DNA of 64,000 nt from Nitrospira tepida (GCF_947241125.1 NZ_OX365700.1:3442001-3506000); one strand, 5' to 3'. Shown: positions 9,072 through 18,158, numbered from the stretch's first letter. The notes: generated by a model not told the origin, from the letters alone. Program-made: numbers and translations.

Positions 9072-9728
9072 CTAGGAAGATCTCTGGCTGACGAAGAAGG
9101 TGGCGGCTTGAGACCGGCGCTTGACCTGAAGCTTCTTGTAAATGCGATAGAGGTAGTTCCCAACCGTCTTGCTGCTGAGTCCGAGCGAGCGCCCAATCTC
9201 CTTATTGGTGCGACCCAGCGCGACAAGCCCCAGGACCTTTTGTTCCTGAGCGCTCAACCGGTCCAGAGACTGTTCCTCCTTTACTGATAGAGCCAGGTCC
9301 CGCATATGTGAAAGGACCAGTTCCGTCACGGAGGGATGGAGCACCGATTGGCCGGCGGCCACACGCTTGATGGCATGGACCAGTTCGCTCGGCTCGATAT
9401 CTTTCAGCGGATAGCCGGCGGCGCCCCCGAATACCGCCCCGACGATCGCTTCTTCATCGGAGTAGGAGGTCAAGAAGAGGACCCTGGCCTTCGGGTCGAT
9501 CGACCGCATTTCGCGGCAGGCCGCGACTCCGCTCCCGTCCCCAAGGCGGACGTCCATCAAGACGACGTCTGGCCGGGTTCGGCGAAACTCTTCAATTGCC
9601 GTCTTCTCGCTGTGCGCCTCGCCCACGATGTGAAGATCGTCCCTTCGCCCGAGCGCAGACCGCAGGCCCATCAGCACGAGCTTATGGTCGTCGACAAGAA
9701 GCAGCCGTATCGGGCGGGCGCCTGTCAT
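9072..9728 (-). CDS. NarL/FixJ-family response regulator (REC-LuxR HTH)
   Basis: The 218-residue protein has a receiver (LLLVDDHKLV, Asp in VVLMDVRLG, switch Ser in FLTSYSD, Lys in GYPLKD) and a C-terminal LuxR-type helix-turn-helix (LSAQEQKVLGLVALGRTNKEIGRSLGLSSKTVGNYL). The ATG at 9728 overlaps the stop of the upstream NarX-like kinase (ATGA), which fixes the start and pairs the two proteins. It would bind DNA as a phosphorylated dimer. The target is not obvious from the sequence. The GYPLKD motif replaces the usual GYLLKD. Confidence 0.9.
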   Translation of the reverse strand: MTGARPIRLLLVDDHKLVLMGLRSALGRRDDLHIVGEAHSEKTAIEEFRRTRPDVVLMDVRLGDGSGVAACREMRSIDPKARVLFLTSYSDEEAIVGAVFGGAAGYPLKDIEPSELVHAIKRVAAGQSVLHPSVTELVLSHMRDLALSVKEEQSLDRLSAQEQKVLGLVALGRTNKEIGRSLGLSSKTVGNYLYRIYKKLQVKRRSQAATFFVSQRSS

Positions 9729-12700
9729 GATGCCGAGGCCTCCGTGCACGGAACCCTGAGAAACACCCGGCAGCCCCCCGATGGTTTGGCGAGCAGCTCG
9801 ACTTTGCTGCCGAGTTCCTCCGCCCGCACGGCCATATTGCGGAGGCCGTGACCACGATGGTCGTGCGATTCGGTATGGAACCCCGTCCCGTCGTCATCCA
9901 CCGTCAGATGGATCTCCCCATCGCCTTCGGAAAGAGACACCAGACACCGACGCCCGCCGGAGTGGCGGACGGCGTTGCTGATCGCTTCCCTGGCGATATG
10001 GATCAGATGTTGGACCTGGGAGGGCGAGAGCCGCTCGTCCAGGTTCGGCGTACAGGCCACCTCGATCGAGCATCGCCGGCCTTGGGAGAACTCCTCGGCC
10101 AAACGGCGAAGTTGTCCTGCGATCGGTCCTCCGACTCCGGCGAGACGCCCGGCCGGCTCGATATACCCGCGCACTTCGTGAATCACTTGCTTGAGGTGCT
10201 GGATTTGGCGCGCGAGTATCTTTCCCGCTTCGCCCCGGCGCGCCTTCATCAGCTCCCGACACTCGCTCAGCCCGAGGCCGATCGAGAACAAGGACTGGAT
10301 GGTGCTGTCATGAAGATCCCGCGAGAGCTGTTCCCTCTTTCTTACCAACCGCACCAGACGGCGTTGCATGGCACGAAGGGTTTCCTCGGTTTCCTTGCGA
10401 TTCGTCACGTCAACAAAGACGCCGACGAATCGGCCTGTCCGATCTCCGCTCTCATCACGGACAAACCGCCCAAACGGCGCCAGCCACCGGATGTGGGCGT
10501 TATCGGCGCGCCTGATACGATGTTCTTCCGTAAACAGGATGTCATCCCGCTCCGCTTGCCGGATCGCAGCCAACACGCGTTCCCGATCGTCTGGATGAAT
10601 CCGCGATTCCCACAGATCATAATGGGCGGAGTGGTTCTGCGGATCATACCCGAGCATCAGGCAAGTCTCCTGATTCCAGACCGCAAGCCCGGTGGTCATA
10701 TTGAAATCCCACATGCCCATGCCGGAGGCGGCAATCACGAGCCTCAGCCGTTCTTCACTCTGCCGCAACGCCTCTTCGACCATTTTGCGCGACGTCACAT
10801 CCTGAACGGTTCCCATCATCCGGAGAGGCTGGCCTTGTTCGTCGCGTTCTTGCACTTTGCCGCGCGCATTGACCCATATCCGCTTCCCGGTCTTCGTCAC
10901 GGCCCGGTATTCCACGTCATAGAACGCCGTGATGCCAGCCAGGTGATTGGTGAGAGCAGCCTCGACGAGGGGGCGGTCCTCCGGACAAATCGTTTGCTGC
11001 CAGGCGGACACGTGGTCCGGCAGTTCCGCCAGCCGATAGCCATGGATCGAGGCCCATCCTCGATCCATCACGACACCGCCGGTTTGGACGTTCCAATCCC
11101 AGAGCCCCTGCTTGGAATTCTCCAGGGACAGTTGCAGGCGGCGTTGGCTTTCACGAAGCGCGTGCTCCGCGTGCTTGCTCGCTGTAATGTCCTGAATTTG
11201 CGCGATAAAGAAGAACGGGCTCCCATCCCGATCGCGCACCAGCGACACGGACAACAGGACCCACACGAGGCGACCGGTTTGGTGGACATAGCGCTTTTCC
11301 ATCTGATAAGTCCGGATCTCCCCTGAGAGCATCCGCGCCACCAAATCCAGATCGGCCTCCAGGTCGTCCGGATGGGTAATGTCTTGAAAGGTCAGTTGAA
11401 GCATTTCATGCCGGGAATAGCCCACCAAGTCGCACAAGGCTTGATTCACCTGAAGCCACCGGCCGTCCGGCGACACCAATGCCTTACCGATCGCGGCACA
11501 TTCAAAGGCGTTGGTGAACATCTCCGTTCTCAGACGCAACGCTTCCTCGACCCCTTTCCGGTCCGTAATATCTTCCGAAATTCCAAGCAAAAATCTCGGC
11601 TCACCCGTTTCATCCAAGATCGGGACTTTCTTGGTGTGCAGAATGCGCTCGCCACGAAACCGGGTTTGAATGCGCTCCTCGGCGATGTCGCAGAGCTGCT
11701 TGTCCCGGAGCACAGCCCGATCATGAGCGACGAAATGTTCCGCCTGCCACTTCGGGAAGTGGTCGAAGTCGGTGGTGCCGATGAGCCGCTCGCGCGAATA
11801 CCCGACAAGCTGTTCGCCCGCGCGATTAAGCAAGACGAAACGAAGGTCGTTCGCATCTTTGATAAAGATCATATCGGGGACATTGTCGATAATGGCCGAG
11901 AGCAGCGCTTCGCGCTCGGCCACGCGGCGACGCTCGCTGATATCGCGCATGGCGATGGAGAGCAGGGGTTCATCGGCCGCCCTCAGCAACCTGACGGTCG
12001 CCTCGACCGGGATCTCGCGCCCGTCTGCCCGTCGAAGCCAGATGTCCCGCCTCTCTCCGGAACCAAATGACTCACCCTCCGCCATCGCCTTGCAATCGGC
12101 GAGGAAGACATCACGTTGATCCTCCCGGACCAGTCTGTCGGCCGGCATCCCGACCAATTCGCGGAGGCCGGACCCGATCAACTGCTCGGTCTGCGCACTC
12201 GCGAACACGATACGCCCTTCTCGATCCACCACCACGATCGCATCCGGGGCGCACTCCAGAAGTCTTCTGAACTTCTCTTCCGACCGCTCCAACTCCTGGG
12301 TTCTGGACGTGACCAGTGCTTCCAGCCTGCGGGCCGCCGTGCTCCGTTCCTCGGCGACCTGCCCAAGGGCGGCCCGGTCCCGGATCGTTCGCCTGACGAG
12401 CCCAAGGCAGATCCCGACCAGGACGACCGTAAGAGAACGGTTGAAAAGAGCCTGGCTCTCCGAACCACCGGGAGAAAGCCACCACCCCACAAGGGTCAGG
12501 GCCATCGCCGTGAGCCCGATGGCCATCGCAAACCGCTGAGATCCGAGCCACACCGTCAGCAGGAGCGGAATGGGATACAACATGCTGACGGCGTAGCCGA
12601 GCGGCGTCAAACTGTCCCAGACAAAGATCCCGGCGACGGCCAGCGAGACCCCGGCCGCGCCGATCATATTCAAGGGCATCAACTTCACGAGCGTCCCGCC

Positions 12701-12733
12701 GAACAACGACCAACTATGCCGGACCTTTGCCAA
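9725..12733 (-). CDS. NarX/DegS-type sensor histidine kinase with five PAS domains
   Basis: The 1002-residue kinase has about four N-terminal hydrophobic segments (residues 20-115), a coiled coil, five PAS/PAC units (about 150-780), a HisKA_3 dimerisation domain with the H-box RDLHDSTIQSLFSIGLG (about residue 805) and a compact HATPase_c (about 890-995, DDDGTGF, HGLRNMAVRAEELG). HisKA_3 kinases typically phosphorylate NarL-type regulators, and such a regulator follows with an ATGA overlap. The reading frame begins at a TTG (12733) with no clear ribosome-binding site. An ATG about 19 codons in is an alternative start. Confidence 0.88.
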   Translation of the reverse strand: MAKVRHSWSLFGGTLVKLMPLNMIGAAGVSLAVAGIFVWDSLTPLGYAVSMLYPIPLLLTVWLGSQRFAMAIGLTAMALTLVGWWLSPGGSESQALFNRSLTVVLVGICLGLVRRTIRDRAALGQVAEERSTAARRLEALVTSRTQELERSEEKFRRLLECAPDAIVVVDREGRIVFASAQTEQLIGSGLRELVGMPADRLVREDQRDVFLADCKAMAEGESFGSGERRDIWLRRADGREIPVEATVRLLRAADEPLLSIAMRDISERRRVAEREALLSAIIDNVPDMIFIKDANDLRFVLLNRAGEQLVGYSRERLIGTTDFDHFPKWQAEHFVAHDRAVLRDKQLCDIAEERIQTRFRGERILHTKKVPILDETGEPRFLLGISEDITDRKGVEEALRLRTEMFTNAFECAAIGKALVSPDGRWLQVNQALCDLVGYSRHEMLQLTFQDITHPDDLEADLDLVARMLSGEIRTYQMEKRYVHQTGRLVWVLLSVSLVRDRDGSPFFFIAQIQDITASKHAEHALRESQRRLQLSLENSKQGLWDWNVQTGGVVMDRGWASIHGYRLAELPDHVSAWQQTICPEDRPLVEAALTNHLAGITAFYDVEYRAVTKTGKRIWVNARGKVQERDEQGQPLRMMGTVQDVTSRKMVEEALRQSEERLRLVIAASGMGMWDFNMTTGLAVWNQETCLMLGYDPQNHSAHYDLWESRIHPDDRERVLAAIRQAERDDILFTEEHRIRRADNAHIRWLAPFGRFVRDESGDRTGRFVGVFVDVTNRKETEETLRAMQRRLVRLVRKREQLSRDLHDSTIQSLFSIGLGLSECRELMKARRGEAGKILARQIQHLKQVIHEVRGYIEPAGRLAGVGGPIAGQLRRLAEEFSQGRRCSIEVACTPNLDERLSPSQVQHLIHIAREAISNAVRHSGGRRCLVSLSEGDGEIHLTVDDDGTGFHTESHDHRGHGLRNMAVRAEELGSKVELLAKPSGGCRVFLRVPCTEASAS

Positions 12734-13398
12734 CCGCGATGAGTCTAAGTATCAATGGATAAAAAGGATTGATCTACAAGATTGCTGATTTTCGCCATAG
12801 GTCCAACCGGCTCCATCCGTCCGCTGTCAGTGTCCAGATGACAGGCCCCCCGTCGAGGCAATTGGCTCGCCGCTGCACCTTAGCCCACATTATTCATGAC
12901 GGTTCGTGACGAAACCGCCAAGACGCCAGGCGTTGGACCCATTGCATGGAGAACAGCAATGGGTACCCCCACGCGGAGGCGCTGGCGGCTGAGGCGTACT
13001 TGAAACAGTACGTTGAGGCCGCGAGCGGCGAGCCTGCCCGCCAGCATGCCGCCAAGCCGCATGCTGGCTTGTCACAGCCGGGGCACCCGTTGCTCTTTGA
13101 TCGCAACGGGTCGCACGGCGGTTGCAGTAGAAGCGGTCATGAATAATGTGGGTTAGGGCGAAGATACGAGGGATGCCGCAAGAGGTGGAACGAAGGAAAG
13201 ACGAACGGCAAGACAGGCAAGCATGCTCATGCGCACAGGGCAGGCGCAAAGCATGGAGCTCAGAAATAAAGGCGATCTACGGACGATCAACCATAGAGAC
13301 CTGCTTCCTATCGACTATCCAAAAACTTTTGCCCAGTTATGGAATGAACGCAGACCTCATAGGGAGCTCCGCAGTTCTCTTCCCGGCCCTCGCCGAAC
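12734..13398. other. Gene-poor stretch containing a MITE-like element
   Basis: No convincing gene lies between the NarX-like kinase and the substrate-binding protein. Bases 12881-13155 form an inverted-repeat element listed separately. Bases 13156-13398 have short open frames on both strands without recognisable motifs or ribosome-binding sites. The promoter of the kinase should lie near 12734-12880. Confidence 0.6.
12881..13155. mobile_element. MITE-like element with 20-bp terminal inverted repeats
   Basis: The left end TAGCCCACATTATTCATGAC (12881-12900) and the right end GTCATGAATAATGTGGGTTA (13136-13155) are inverted repeats matching at 19 of 20 positions. Both outer ends are the dinucleotide TA, which could be a TA target duplication as in Tc1/mariner (IS630-type) insertions. 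The 235-bp interior encodes no transposase and holds further short inverted repeats (GCCAGCATGC / GCATGCTGGC around 13040-13068; CCCATTG / CAATGGG around 12939-12962). This is the structure expected of a non-autonomous miniature element. The family cannot be named without a search. Confidence 0.65.
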
Positions 13399-14673
13399 TC
13401 ACAATCTGCAGGCCGTTCCAGCAGGATCGCCTGCCAGCGTCTCTCCCGCGATTGTGCTTAGCAACTGGTAGTGACCGAGCCCCAGTTCTTTCCCATAGGC
13501 CTTGCCCACCAGCACATCCTGCACATGTTGATGGTCCTGGGCGCGGAAGTATGACCGGCGTTCCTTGAGTCCGTCGAATTCATGTCCTTCCAGGGTCTTG
13601 ATCACCGCAGCAGTCTCGATGGAACCGGCCCGGCGAACCGCCTCCAAGATTTGTGTGGCCGCCGCATAGCCGAGATAGCAGCGGGAGGTCGGGGTGTGGT
13701 TGTATTTGTCGATCACCGCTTGGATAAAGCGCCTGGACCCTTCCGTGTTGACCTTGGGATCCCAGACGAGCCCCCAAATGCCGGCGTTGTTCGCGTAGCC
13801 CAGCGGCCGTCCGATTTGCTCGCCTCCGATCATGCCGGCAATGCCGATCTTGTCCTTCGCGAATTCCAATTTTGCGCAGGTCTTGAGCGCATTCACCAGA
13901 TCCCACCCATAGAGATTGAGAATCACCGTCTGGGGATTGGCGGTCTTGGCTTTGGTCAAGGCTTCGGTGAAGTCGGTGGCGCCGAACGGGGTCGTCACGG
14001 AGCCGAGCACCTCGCCCTTCTGTGCCCGGCAGGCCTCAGCCATGGCCTGCTCGGCGGACCTCCCATCCACCGTGTCCGCCGTCACCATGAACCAGCGGGG
14101 ACCGTACTCCTTCACAATGTACGGCGCCACCGCCTTGGACAGCATGGTGGCGCTCGGCATGAAGACGAACATGTGCGAGTCGCACCGCTCCCCGGTCAAG
14201 GCCGGAAGGTGCGCGCCCGTGACCATGAACAGTTTGTGCTCCCGCTTGGCGACCTCGCTGACCGCGAGCGCGCAGTCCCCGTTGAAGGTGCCCATCAGGA
14301 AATCGACACGGTCCTCCTTGATGAGTTTCAGCGCCGCCTTCGCGGCCGTCTCCGGATTGGATGCGTCATCGGCCTCCACCATCGCCACAGGACGCCCCAG
14401 GAGACCGGCCTGTTTGTTGTAAAGATCCACCGCCACCGTGGCCCCATGCACGTCATGGACCGAAGACGTTTTGTATGGACTCGAGAGCGGATCGATGATC
14501 CCGATCTTGATGGGTTCGCCGGACACTTGGCCTGCCGGCTTGGCATGGGCCGGCGCCGCTCCCGCAGTTCCGCCATCTGCGCCTCCCGCCCACTGGGGGA
14601 TGCCTCCAAGCAACACCGTTCCGCTCGCAGCCGCCGACCATTGCAAGAACCGCCGTCTGGATATCTGGCTCAT
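13399..14673 (-). CDS. Tat-exported ABC substrate-binding protein (urea/branched-chain amino-acid type)
   Basis: The 424-residue protein starts at 14673 after AAAGGAGACGAGAC and opens with a twin-arginine signal (SRRRFLQWSAAASGTVLLGG). The mature part is a type I periplasmic binding fold of the Peripla_BP_6 class (IKIGIIDPLSSPYK, GPRWFMVTADTVDG), the family of UrtA, FmdD and LivJ-type proteins. No permease or ATPase gene accompanies it, so it is either an orphan binding protein serving a transporter elsewhere or a sensor partner. The ligand cannot be read from the sequence. A longer frame upstream of 14673 exists but lacks family features. Confidence 0.85.
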   Translation of the reverse strand: MSQISRRRFLQWSAAASGTVLLGGIPQWAGGADGGTAGAAPAHAKPAGQVSGEPIKIGIIDPLSSPYKTSSVHDVHGATVAVDLYNKQAGLLGRPVAMVEADDASNPETAAKAALKLIKEDRVDFLMGTFNGDCALAVSEVAKREHKLFMVTGAHLPALTGERCDSHMFVFMPSATMLSKAVAPYIVKEYGPRWFMVTADTVDGRSAEQAMAEACRAQKGEVLGSVTTPFGATDFTEALTKAKTANPQTVILNLYGWDLVNALKTCAKLEFAKDKIGIAGMIGGEQIGRPLGYANNAGIWGLVWDPKVNTEGSRRFIQAVIDKYNHTPTSRCYLGYAAATQILEAVRRAGSIETAAVIKTLEGHEFDGLKERRSYFRAQDHQHVQDVLVGKAYGKELGLGHYQLLSTIAGETLAGDPAGTACRL

Positions 14674-14906
14674 GTCTCGTCTCCTTTGTGGAATCGTCCG
14701 AAGAATGCAAGAGTGGGGTGCAAGAGTCCCGCCAATGCCGCAACCCCGCCGAAAGGTTGCGAACGGTCCGAACAGAGCTGTGCCGGCTGTATCCCCTATC
14801 CTACTACGTGGCCCGTTGTAGTTCACACCGGTCCGACAGGTGGCGGACCGGAACGATCCATTTGAGCCAGCAGTACCGGGGCAGGCCAGAGGAATTAGGC
14901 TTTGGA

Positions 14907-15320
14907 TTAGGCTTCGAGGAACTCGACTATCTGTAGCCGGATTTGGTCGCGAATGGTACGGAACGCTTCGAGGCGCTCCGCATGCGTGCCCTTGGCCGCG
15001 GCCGGATCTTCGAAGCTCCAGTGGTGGGTGTGAAGCGCCCCGTGGAACAGGGGGCAGGTTTGTTTGGCCCGATCGCAGACGGTGATGACGTGGTCGAATT
15101 GCTGGCCGAGGTACGCATCCAATTTTTTCGAGCGGTGGAAGGCAATATCGATCCCGGCTTCCTTCATAGCCTCCACAGCCAAGGGGTTCAGCCCGACAGG
15201 CTCGGTTCCCGCGCTAGCCGCCTCATACCGGTCCCCGGCGAGATGCCGAAGCCATCCCTCGGCCATCTGGCTGCGGGCGGAATTGCCGGTGCACAGGAAC
15301 AAGACACGCGGCTTGCTCAT
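14907..15320 (-). CDS. arsC: Arsenate reductase (thioredoxin-coupled, LMW-phosphatase fold)
   Basis: This 137-residue protein reduces arsenate to arsenite in the cytoplasm. It has the phosphatase-type P-loop CTGNSAR (CX5R, Cys10 to Arg16) and the two further redox cysteines of the thioredoxin-linked class (Cys82 and Cys89 in VCDRAKQTC). The ATG at 15320 overlaps the stop of the arsenite permease (ATGA), which fixes the start over a longer in-frame reading. It is the last gene of the ars operon, so the reduced product can be exported by the adjacent ACR3. Confidence 0.93.
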   Translation of the reverse strand: MSKPRVLFLCTGNSARSQMAEGWLRHLAGDRYEAASAGTEPVGLNPLAVEAMKEAGIDIAFHRSKKLDAYLGQQFDHVITVCDRAKQTCPLFHGALHTHHWSFEDPAAAKGTHAERLEAFRTIRDQIRLQIVEFLEA

Positions 15321-16417
15321 CGGGATGCGACCACGGGGGTGGGGAACCAATGCCTCGTGCGATTGCAGAGGGCGCAGACGGACAGCATGACCGGCACTTC
15401 CACGAGCACGCCCACGACGGTTGCGAGCGCCGCCGGAGACCCGGGGCCGAACAGGGCAATGGCAGTCGCCACCGCCAGCTCGAAGAAATTGCTGGCGCCG
15501 ATCAGCGCGCCCGGCGCAGCGACCGCATGCTCGACTCCCAACCGTTGCATCAAGCCGTAGGCCAGCGCGGAATTGAAATAGACCTGGATCAGGATCGGAA
15601 CCGCGATCATCAGGACGTGGGCCCATTTACCCGTCAGGTTGTCGGCCTGAAACGCAAAGATCAGGACGAGCATGGCCAGCAGCGCCAGGATCGTCAACGG
15701 CGCCAGTCCTGGAAGCAGTCGGTCCTCGAACCAGGTGCGGCCGAACCGCCGCACCATCCACAGGCGCGCGCCGACCCCGATCGTGAGCGGAATGACGATG
15801 AAGGCGAGCACCGAATAGAGCAGGACGATGAAGGGCACGGAGAGCGAGGACGCGCCGCTGACCAGCCACCCGACAATCGGCGCGAACAGGACCAACATAA
15901 TGAGATCGTTCACGGAAACCTGCACCAGGGTATAGGCGGGATCACCGTCGGTGAGATAGCTCCAGACAAAGACCATCGCCGTGCAGGGAGCCGCGGCGAG
16001 GATGATGCATCCCGCGATATATTGATCGGCGTCATTCGGCACGATCCAGGGCGAGAAGATCACGCGGAAAAAGAGCCAGGCGATCGCCGCCATCGAAAAC
16101 GGCTTCACGATCCAGTTCACGAACAGGGTGACTAGGAGGCCGCGCGGTCGCCGGCCAACCTGCCCGATGGATCCGAAATCCACCTTCATCATCATCGGTA
16201 TGATCATCACCCAGATCAGCAGGGCGATCGGCAGGTTGACCTGACTCCCTTCGCCCAACTCCATCCTGCGAAGCCATTCGATCATCTGAGGCGCGGTCCG
16301 TCCCAGCCAAACCCCCAAGGCCATGCAGAGCCCCACCCAGATCGTCAGGTACCGTTCGAATAGGTTCAGTCGTTTCTCAGCCGGCTGCGCCCTCAACGTC
16401 TCTGCAACCAGTTCCAT
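15317..16417 (-). CDS. acr3: ACR3-family arsenite efflux permease
   Basis: The 366-residue protein has about ten membrane segments and family features such as the PCTAMVFVWSYL stretch with the conserved Cys, and NSALAYGLM. ACR3 exports arsenite by proton antiport across the inner membrane. The start at 16417 (MELVAETLRAQ) was preferred because the 61 codons upstream are atypical and overlap the DUF2703 gene; GAGGCGAACG precedes the ATG. It lies between the DUF2703-like gene and arsC in a single operon. Confidence 0.93.
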   Translation of the reverse strand: MELVAETLRAQPAEKRLNLFERYLTIWVGLCMALGVWLGRTAPQMIEWLRRMELGEGSQVNLPIALLIWVMIIPMMMKVDFGSIGQVGRRPRGLLVTLFVNWIVKPFSMAAIAWLFFRVIFSPWIVPNDADQYIAGCIILAAAPCTAMVFVWSYLTDGDPAYTLVQVSVNDLIMLVLFAPIVGWLVSGASSLSVPFIVLLYSVLAFIVIPLTIGVGARLWMVRRFGRTWFEDRLLPGLAPLTILALLAMLVLIFAFQADNLTGKWAHVLMIAVPILIQVYFNSALAYGLMQRLGVEHAVAAPGALIGASNFFELAVATAIALFGPGSPAALATVVGVLVEVPVMLSVCALCNRTRHWFPTPVVASR

Positions 16418-16428
16418 CGTTCGCCTCG

Positions 16429-16866
16429 TTAGGCCACAGGTTGAGCCAGGTTGAGAGGCCGCAGCGGTTGCATCATGCCGACCGAGGTCAGGATCGCCCG
16501 CCGCAGGAGAAATGGAGGCAGGCTGCGGTACTCCACTCCTTCGGCAACCACCGTCGGACAGAGGACAGATTCCCCATACTGGGCTTCGCAGGAAGGACAA
16601 TGGCGCCCCAGGATGCGCAGCTCAGGCAACAGCGCTTCCAGCGGCACACGGTTGAACAAGAGCCCCTGTATGGTACGGCCGATCTGTTGCGGAAGGACCG
16701 GTGTGGCGGACACGGAGATGCCGAGCGAAAACAGTTCGCGTCGAAGCTCCTCCATTACCAGGACGAGATTCGACCACGTCTCGCTCGCATAGGGGCAGGT
16801 CCTGCTCGACGACCCAGTCTGCTGCCACTCGATCCGCAACCGCTGCTGCTTTTTGAATTTCCACAT
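16429..16866 (-). CDS. DUF2703-like ars-operon protein
   Basis: A 145-residue cytosolic protein with several cysteines (Cys24 in RTCPYA, a HCPSC pair near residue 100 and VLCP near 113) and no signal peptide. The composition and the setting between arsR and acr3 match the DUF2703 family found in arsenic operons, whose function is not established. The start at 16866 follows GGAGGGGG closely. An earlier TTG/ATG (16890/16887) would place a putative ArsR site inside the gene and has no ribosome-binding site. The cysteines suggest metalloid binding, which is inference. Confidence 0.7.
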   Translation of the reverse strand: MWKFKKQQRLRIEWQQTGSSSRTCPYASETWSNLVLVMEELRRELFSLGISVSATPVLPQQIGRTIQGLLFNRVPLEALLPELRILGRHCPSCEAQYGESVLCPTVVAEGVEYRSLPPFLLRRAILTSVGMMQPLRPLNLAQPVA

Positions 16867-16887
16867 ACCCCCTCCGATTCTATCCAT

Positions 16888-16899
16888 CAAGAATTGTTG
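16888..16899. promoter_or_regulatory. Putative second ArsR operator
   Basis: CAAGAATTGTTG at 16888-16899 matches, at 11 of 12 positions, the site in the arsR promoter (17269-17280). It lies between the stop of arsR and the start of the DUF2703-like gene. A weak -10-like TAGAAT follows on the minus strand at 16882-16877. It could regulate the downstream genes separately from arsR. Confidence 0.5.
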
Positions 16900-16926
16900 C
16901 TGAATCAGGCCAAAAAAATGCGCCGG

Positions 16927-17253
16927 TCAGAGGCAGCGCCGGCCGGACGCCAGTTTCAGCCGATCCCCGCTTTTCACCTGTTGGACCAAGGCTTCGAGGT
17001 CCTCGAATGCCTCCGCATCGAGGGAATAGTAGTTCCACCGGCCCTCCCGCCGATCCTTGACCAGCCCCGCGTCTTTCAGAGTGCGGAGATGGAAGGACAG
17101 CCGTGATTGCGCGGCCTGCAGTTCCTCCATCAGATCACAGACGCAGCGTTCCCCTTCCATGAGCAGCTCCACGATGCGGAAACGGGTTTCGTCCGCCAGC
17201 GCGTGGCACTTCAGCACCAGTTCCTTCTGATGAGTCTTGACGGTCACGGACAT
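16927..17253 (-). CDS. arsR: ArsR-family arsenite-responsive repressor
   Basis: The 108-residue winged-helix repressor has the metalloid-binding motif CVC (Cys37, Cys39 in ERCVCDL) at the start of the DNA-recognition region, followed by QSRLSFHLRTLKDAGLV. Arsenite binding to these thiols releases the repressor from DNA. The gene heads the ars operon, and a dyad shared with a second site downstream lies in its own promoter, consistent with autoregulation. The C-terminus has a further Cys (GRRCL). Confidence 0.92.
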   Translation of the reverse strand: MSVTVKTHQKELVLKCHALADETRFRIVELLMEGERCVCDLMEELQAAQSRLSFHLRTLKDAGLVKDRREGRWNYYSLDAEAFEDLEALVQQVKSGDRLKLASGRRCL

Positions 17254-17259
17254 GCTGCG

Positions 17260-17289
17260 ACATTACAACAAGAATCGTTGATGCGTCAA
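17260..17289 (-). promoter_or_regulatory. ars promoter with ArsR operator in the spacer
   Basis: On the minus strand TTGACG (17289-17284) and TAATGT (17265-17260) form sigma-70-type -35 and -10 boxes with an 18-base spacer. The spacer contains the imperfect dyad CAACGATTCTTG (17280-17269), which is repeated before the next gene. The arsR ATG follows 6 bases after the -10 box, so either the leader is very short or translation starts slightly further in. Confidence 0.6.
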
Positions 17290-17366
17290 GATCAGACAGG
17301 CACTTCCCGCCGCAGGTGTCCCCCCGCAGGTCCCTTCGACGCGCCGACTCCCAGATTCCGACTCGC

Positions 17367-18158
17367 CTACTCGCCGACCCGCACCAACAGGCCCTTGTCT
17401 TTGCAGACTTCAAACGTCCAGTGGAAGAACAGGATCACGAGGGCTAGGTATAGCGCGTTGAGCCCCACGGCCCAGGTGAGATGCGACACCGACAAGGCGC
17501 CGTCCTTCAGCACGCCCCGCATGCCTTCAAAGATGTGGGCCGCAGGATTCATCCAGGCGATGCCCTGCAGCCAGACGGGCAGGACATCGAGCGGATAGAA
17601 CACGCAGGAAATCGGTTGGAACAGGAACACCATGCTCCAGGCCAACACCTCCGCCTCGTGGCCGAACCGCATGATCAGCGAAGTCGTGAACACGCCGATC
17701 GCCCAGCCGGTGATGACCAGATTGAAGACGAACGGAATGAGCGCGAGCCCGATCACCAACACGTTGTACGAGTAAAACGCATAGGCGCAGAGGGCCATGA
17801 CGCAGGCCACCGCCGTGACTTTCAGGATGCTCATCGCCATGGTCGAAGCCAGAAATTCGCTGGGCTTCAAGGGGCTGGCGAAGAGGTTGAGCAGATTGCG
17901 GGCCCAGATTTCTTCAAGAAACGTGATCGTGATGCCCTGCTGCGCCCGGAACAGCACGTCCCACAAAATCAGCGCGCCCAGAAAGAAGGTGACCAATCCC
18001 GGCACCTGCCCTTCATGCCGCATCAGGTAGATCGTGATGAATCCCCAGATGACCAGATCCAGCAGCGGCCAGTAAAAAATCTCCATGATCCGCGGCGGGC
18101 TCCGCTTATAGAGATACAGATGCCGGCTCAACAATGCGACCACCCGATGCCACTTCAT
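17367..18158 (-). CDS. ABC-2 type transporter permease
   Basis: The 263-residue membrane protein has about six hydrophobic segments and the ABC-2 permease layout (MEIFYWPLLDLVIWGF near the N-terminus, QPISCVFYPLDVLPVWLQ before the last loop). Its start overlaps the stop of the ATPase gene (18155) as ATGA, so the two form one exporter. Such pairs export drugs, lipids or polysaccharide, or act in cytochrome maturation. The substrate is unknown; the position after a cytochrome c gene is suggestive only. Confidence 0.88.
   Translation of the reverse strand: MKWHRVVALLSRHLYLYKRSPPRIMEIFYWPLLDLVIWGFITIYLMRHEGQVPGLVTFFLGALILWDVLFRAQQGITITFLEEIWARNLLNLFASPLKPSEFLASTMAMSILKVTAVACVMALCAYAFYSYNVLVIGLALIPFVFNLVITGWAIGVFTTSLIMRFGHEAEVLAWSMVFLFQPISCVFYPLDVLPVWLQGIAWMNPAAHIFEGMRGVLKDGALSVSHLTWAVGLNALYLALVILFFHWTFEVCKDKGLLVRVGE

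Noticed and set aside
9848-11326. Long plus-strand open frame opposite the NarX-like kinase
   Set aside because: It is antisense to clear PAS and kinase domains; GC-rich codon bias produces such shadows.
12890-13249. Open frames on both strands across the inverted-repeat element
   Set aside because: They follow the symmetry of the element, lack ribosome-binding sites and show no protein motif.
13223-13471. Possible transposase remnant on the plus strand
   Set aside because: The short frame (including YPKTFAQLWNERR) could not be matched with confidence to any transposase family and overlaps the substrate-binding gene.
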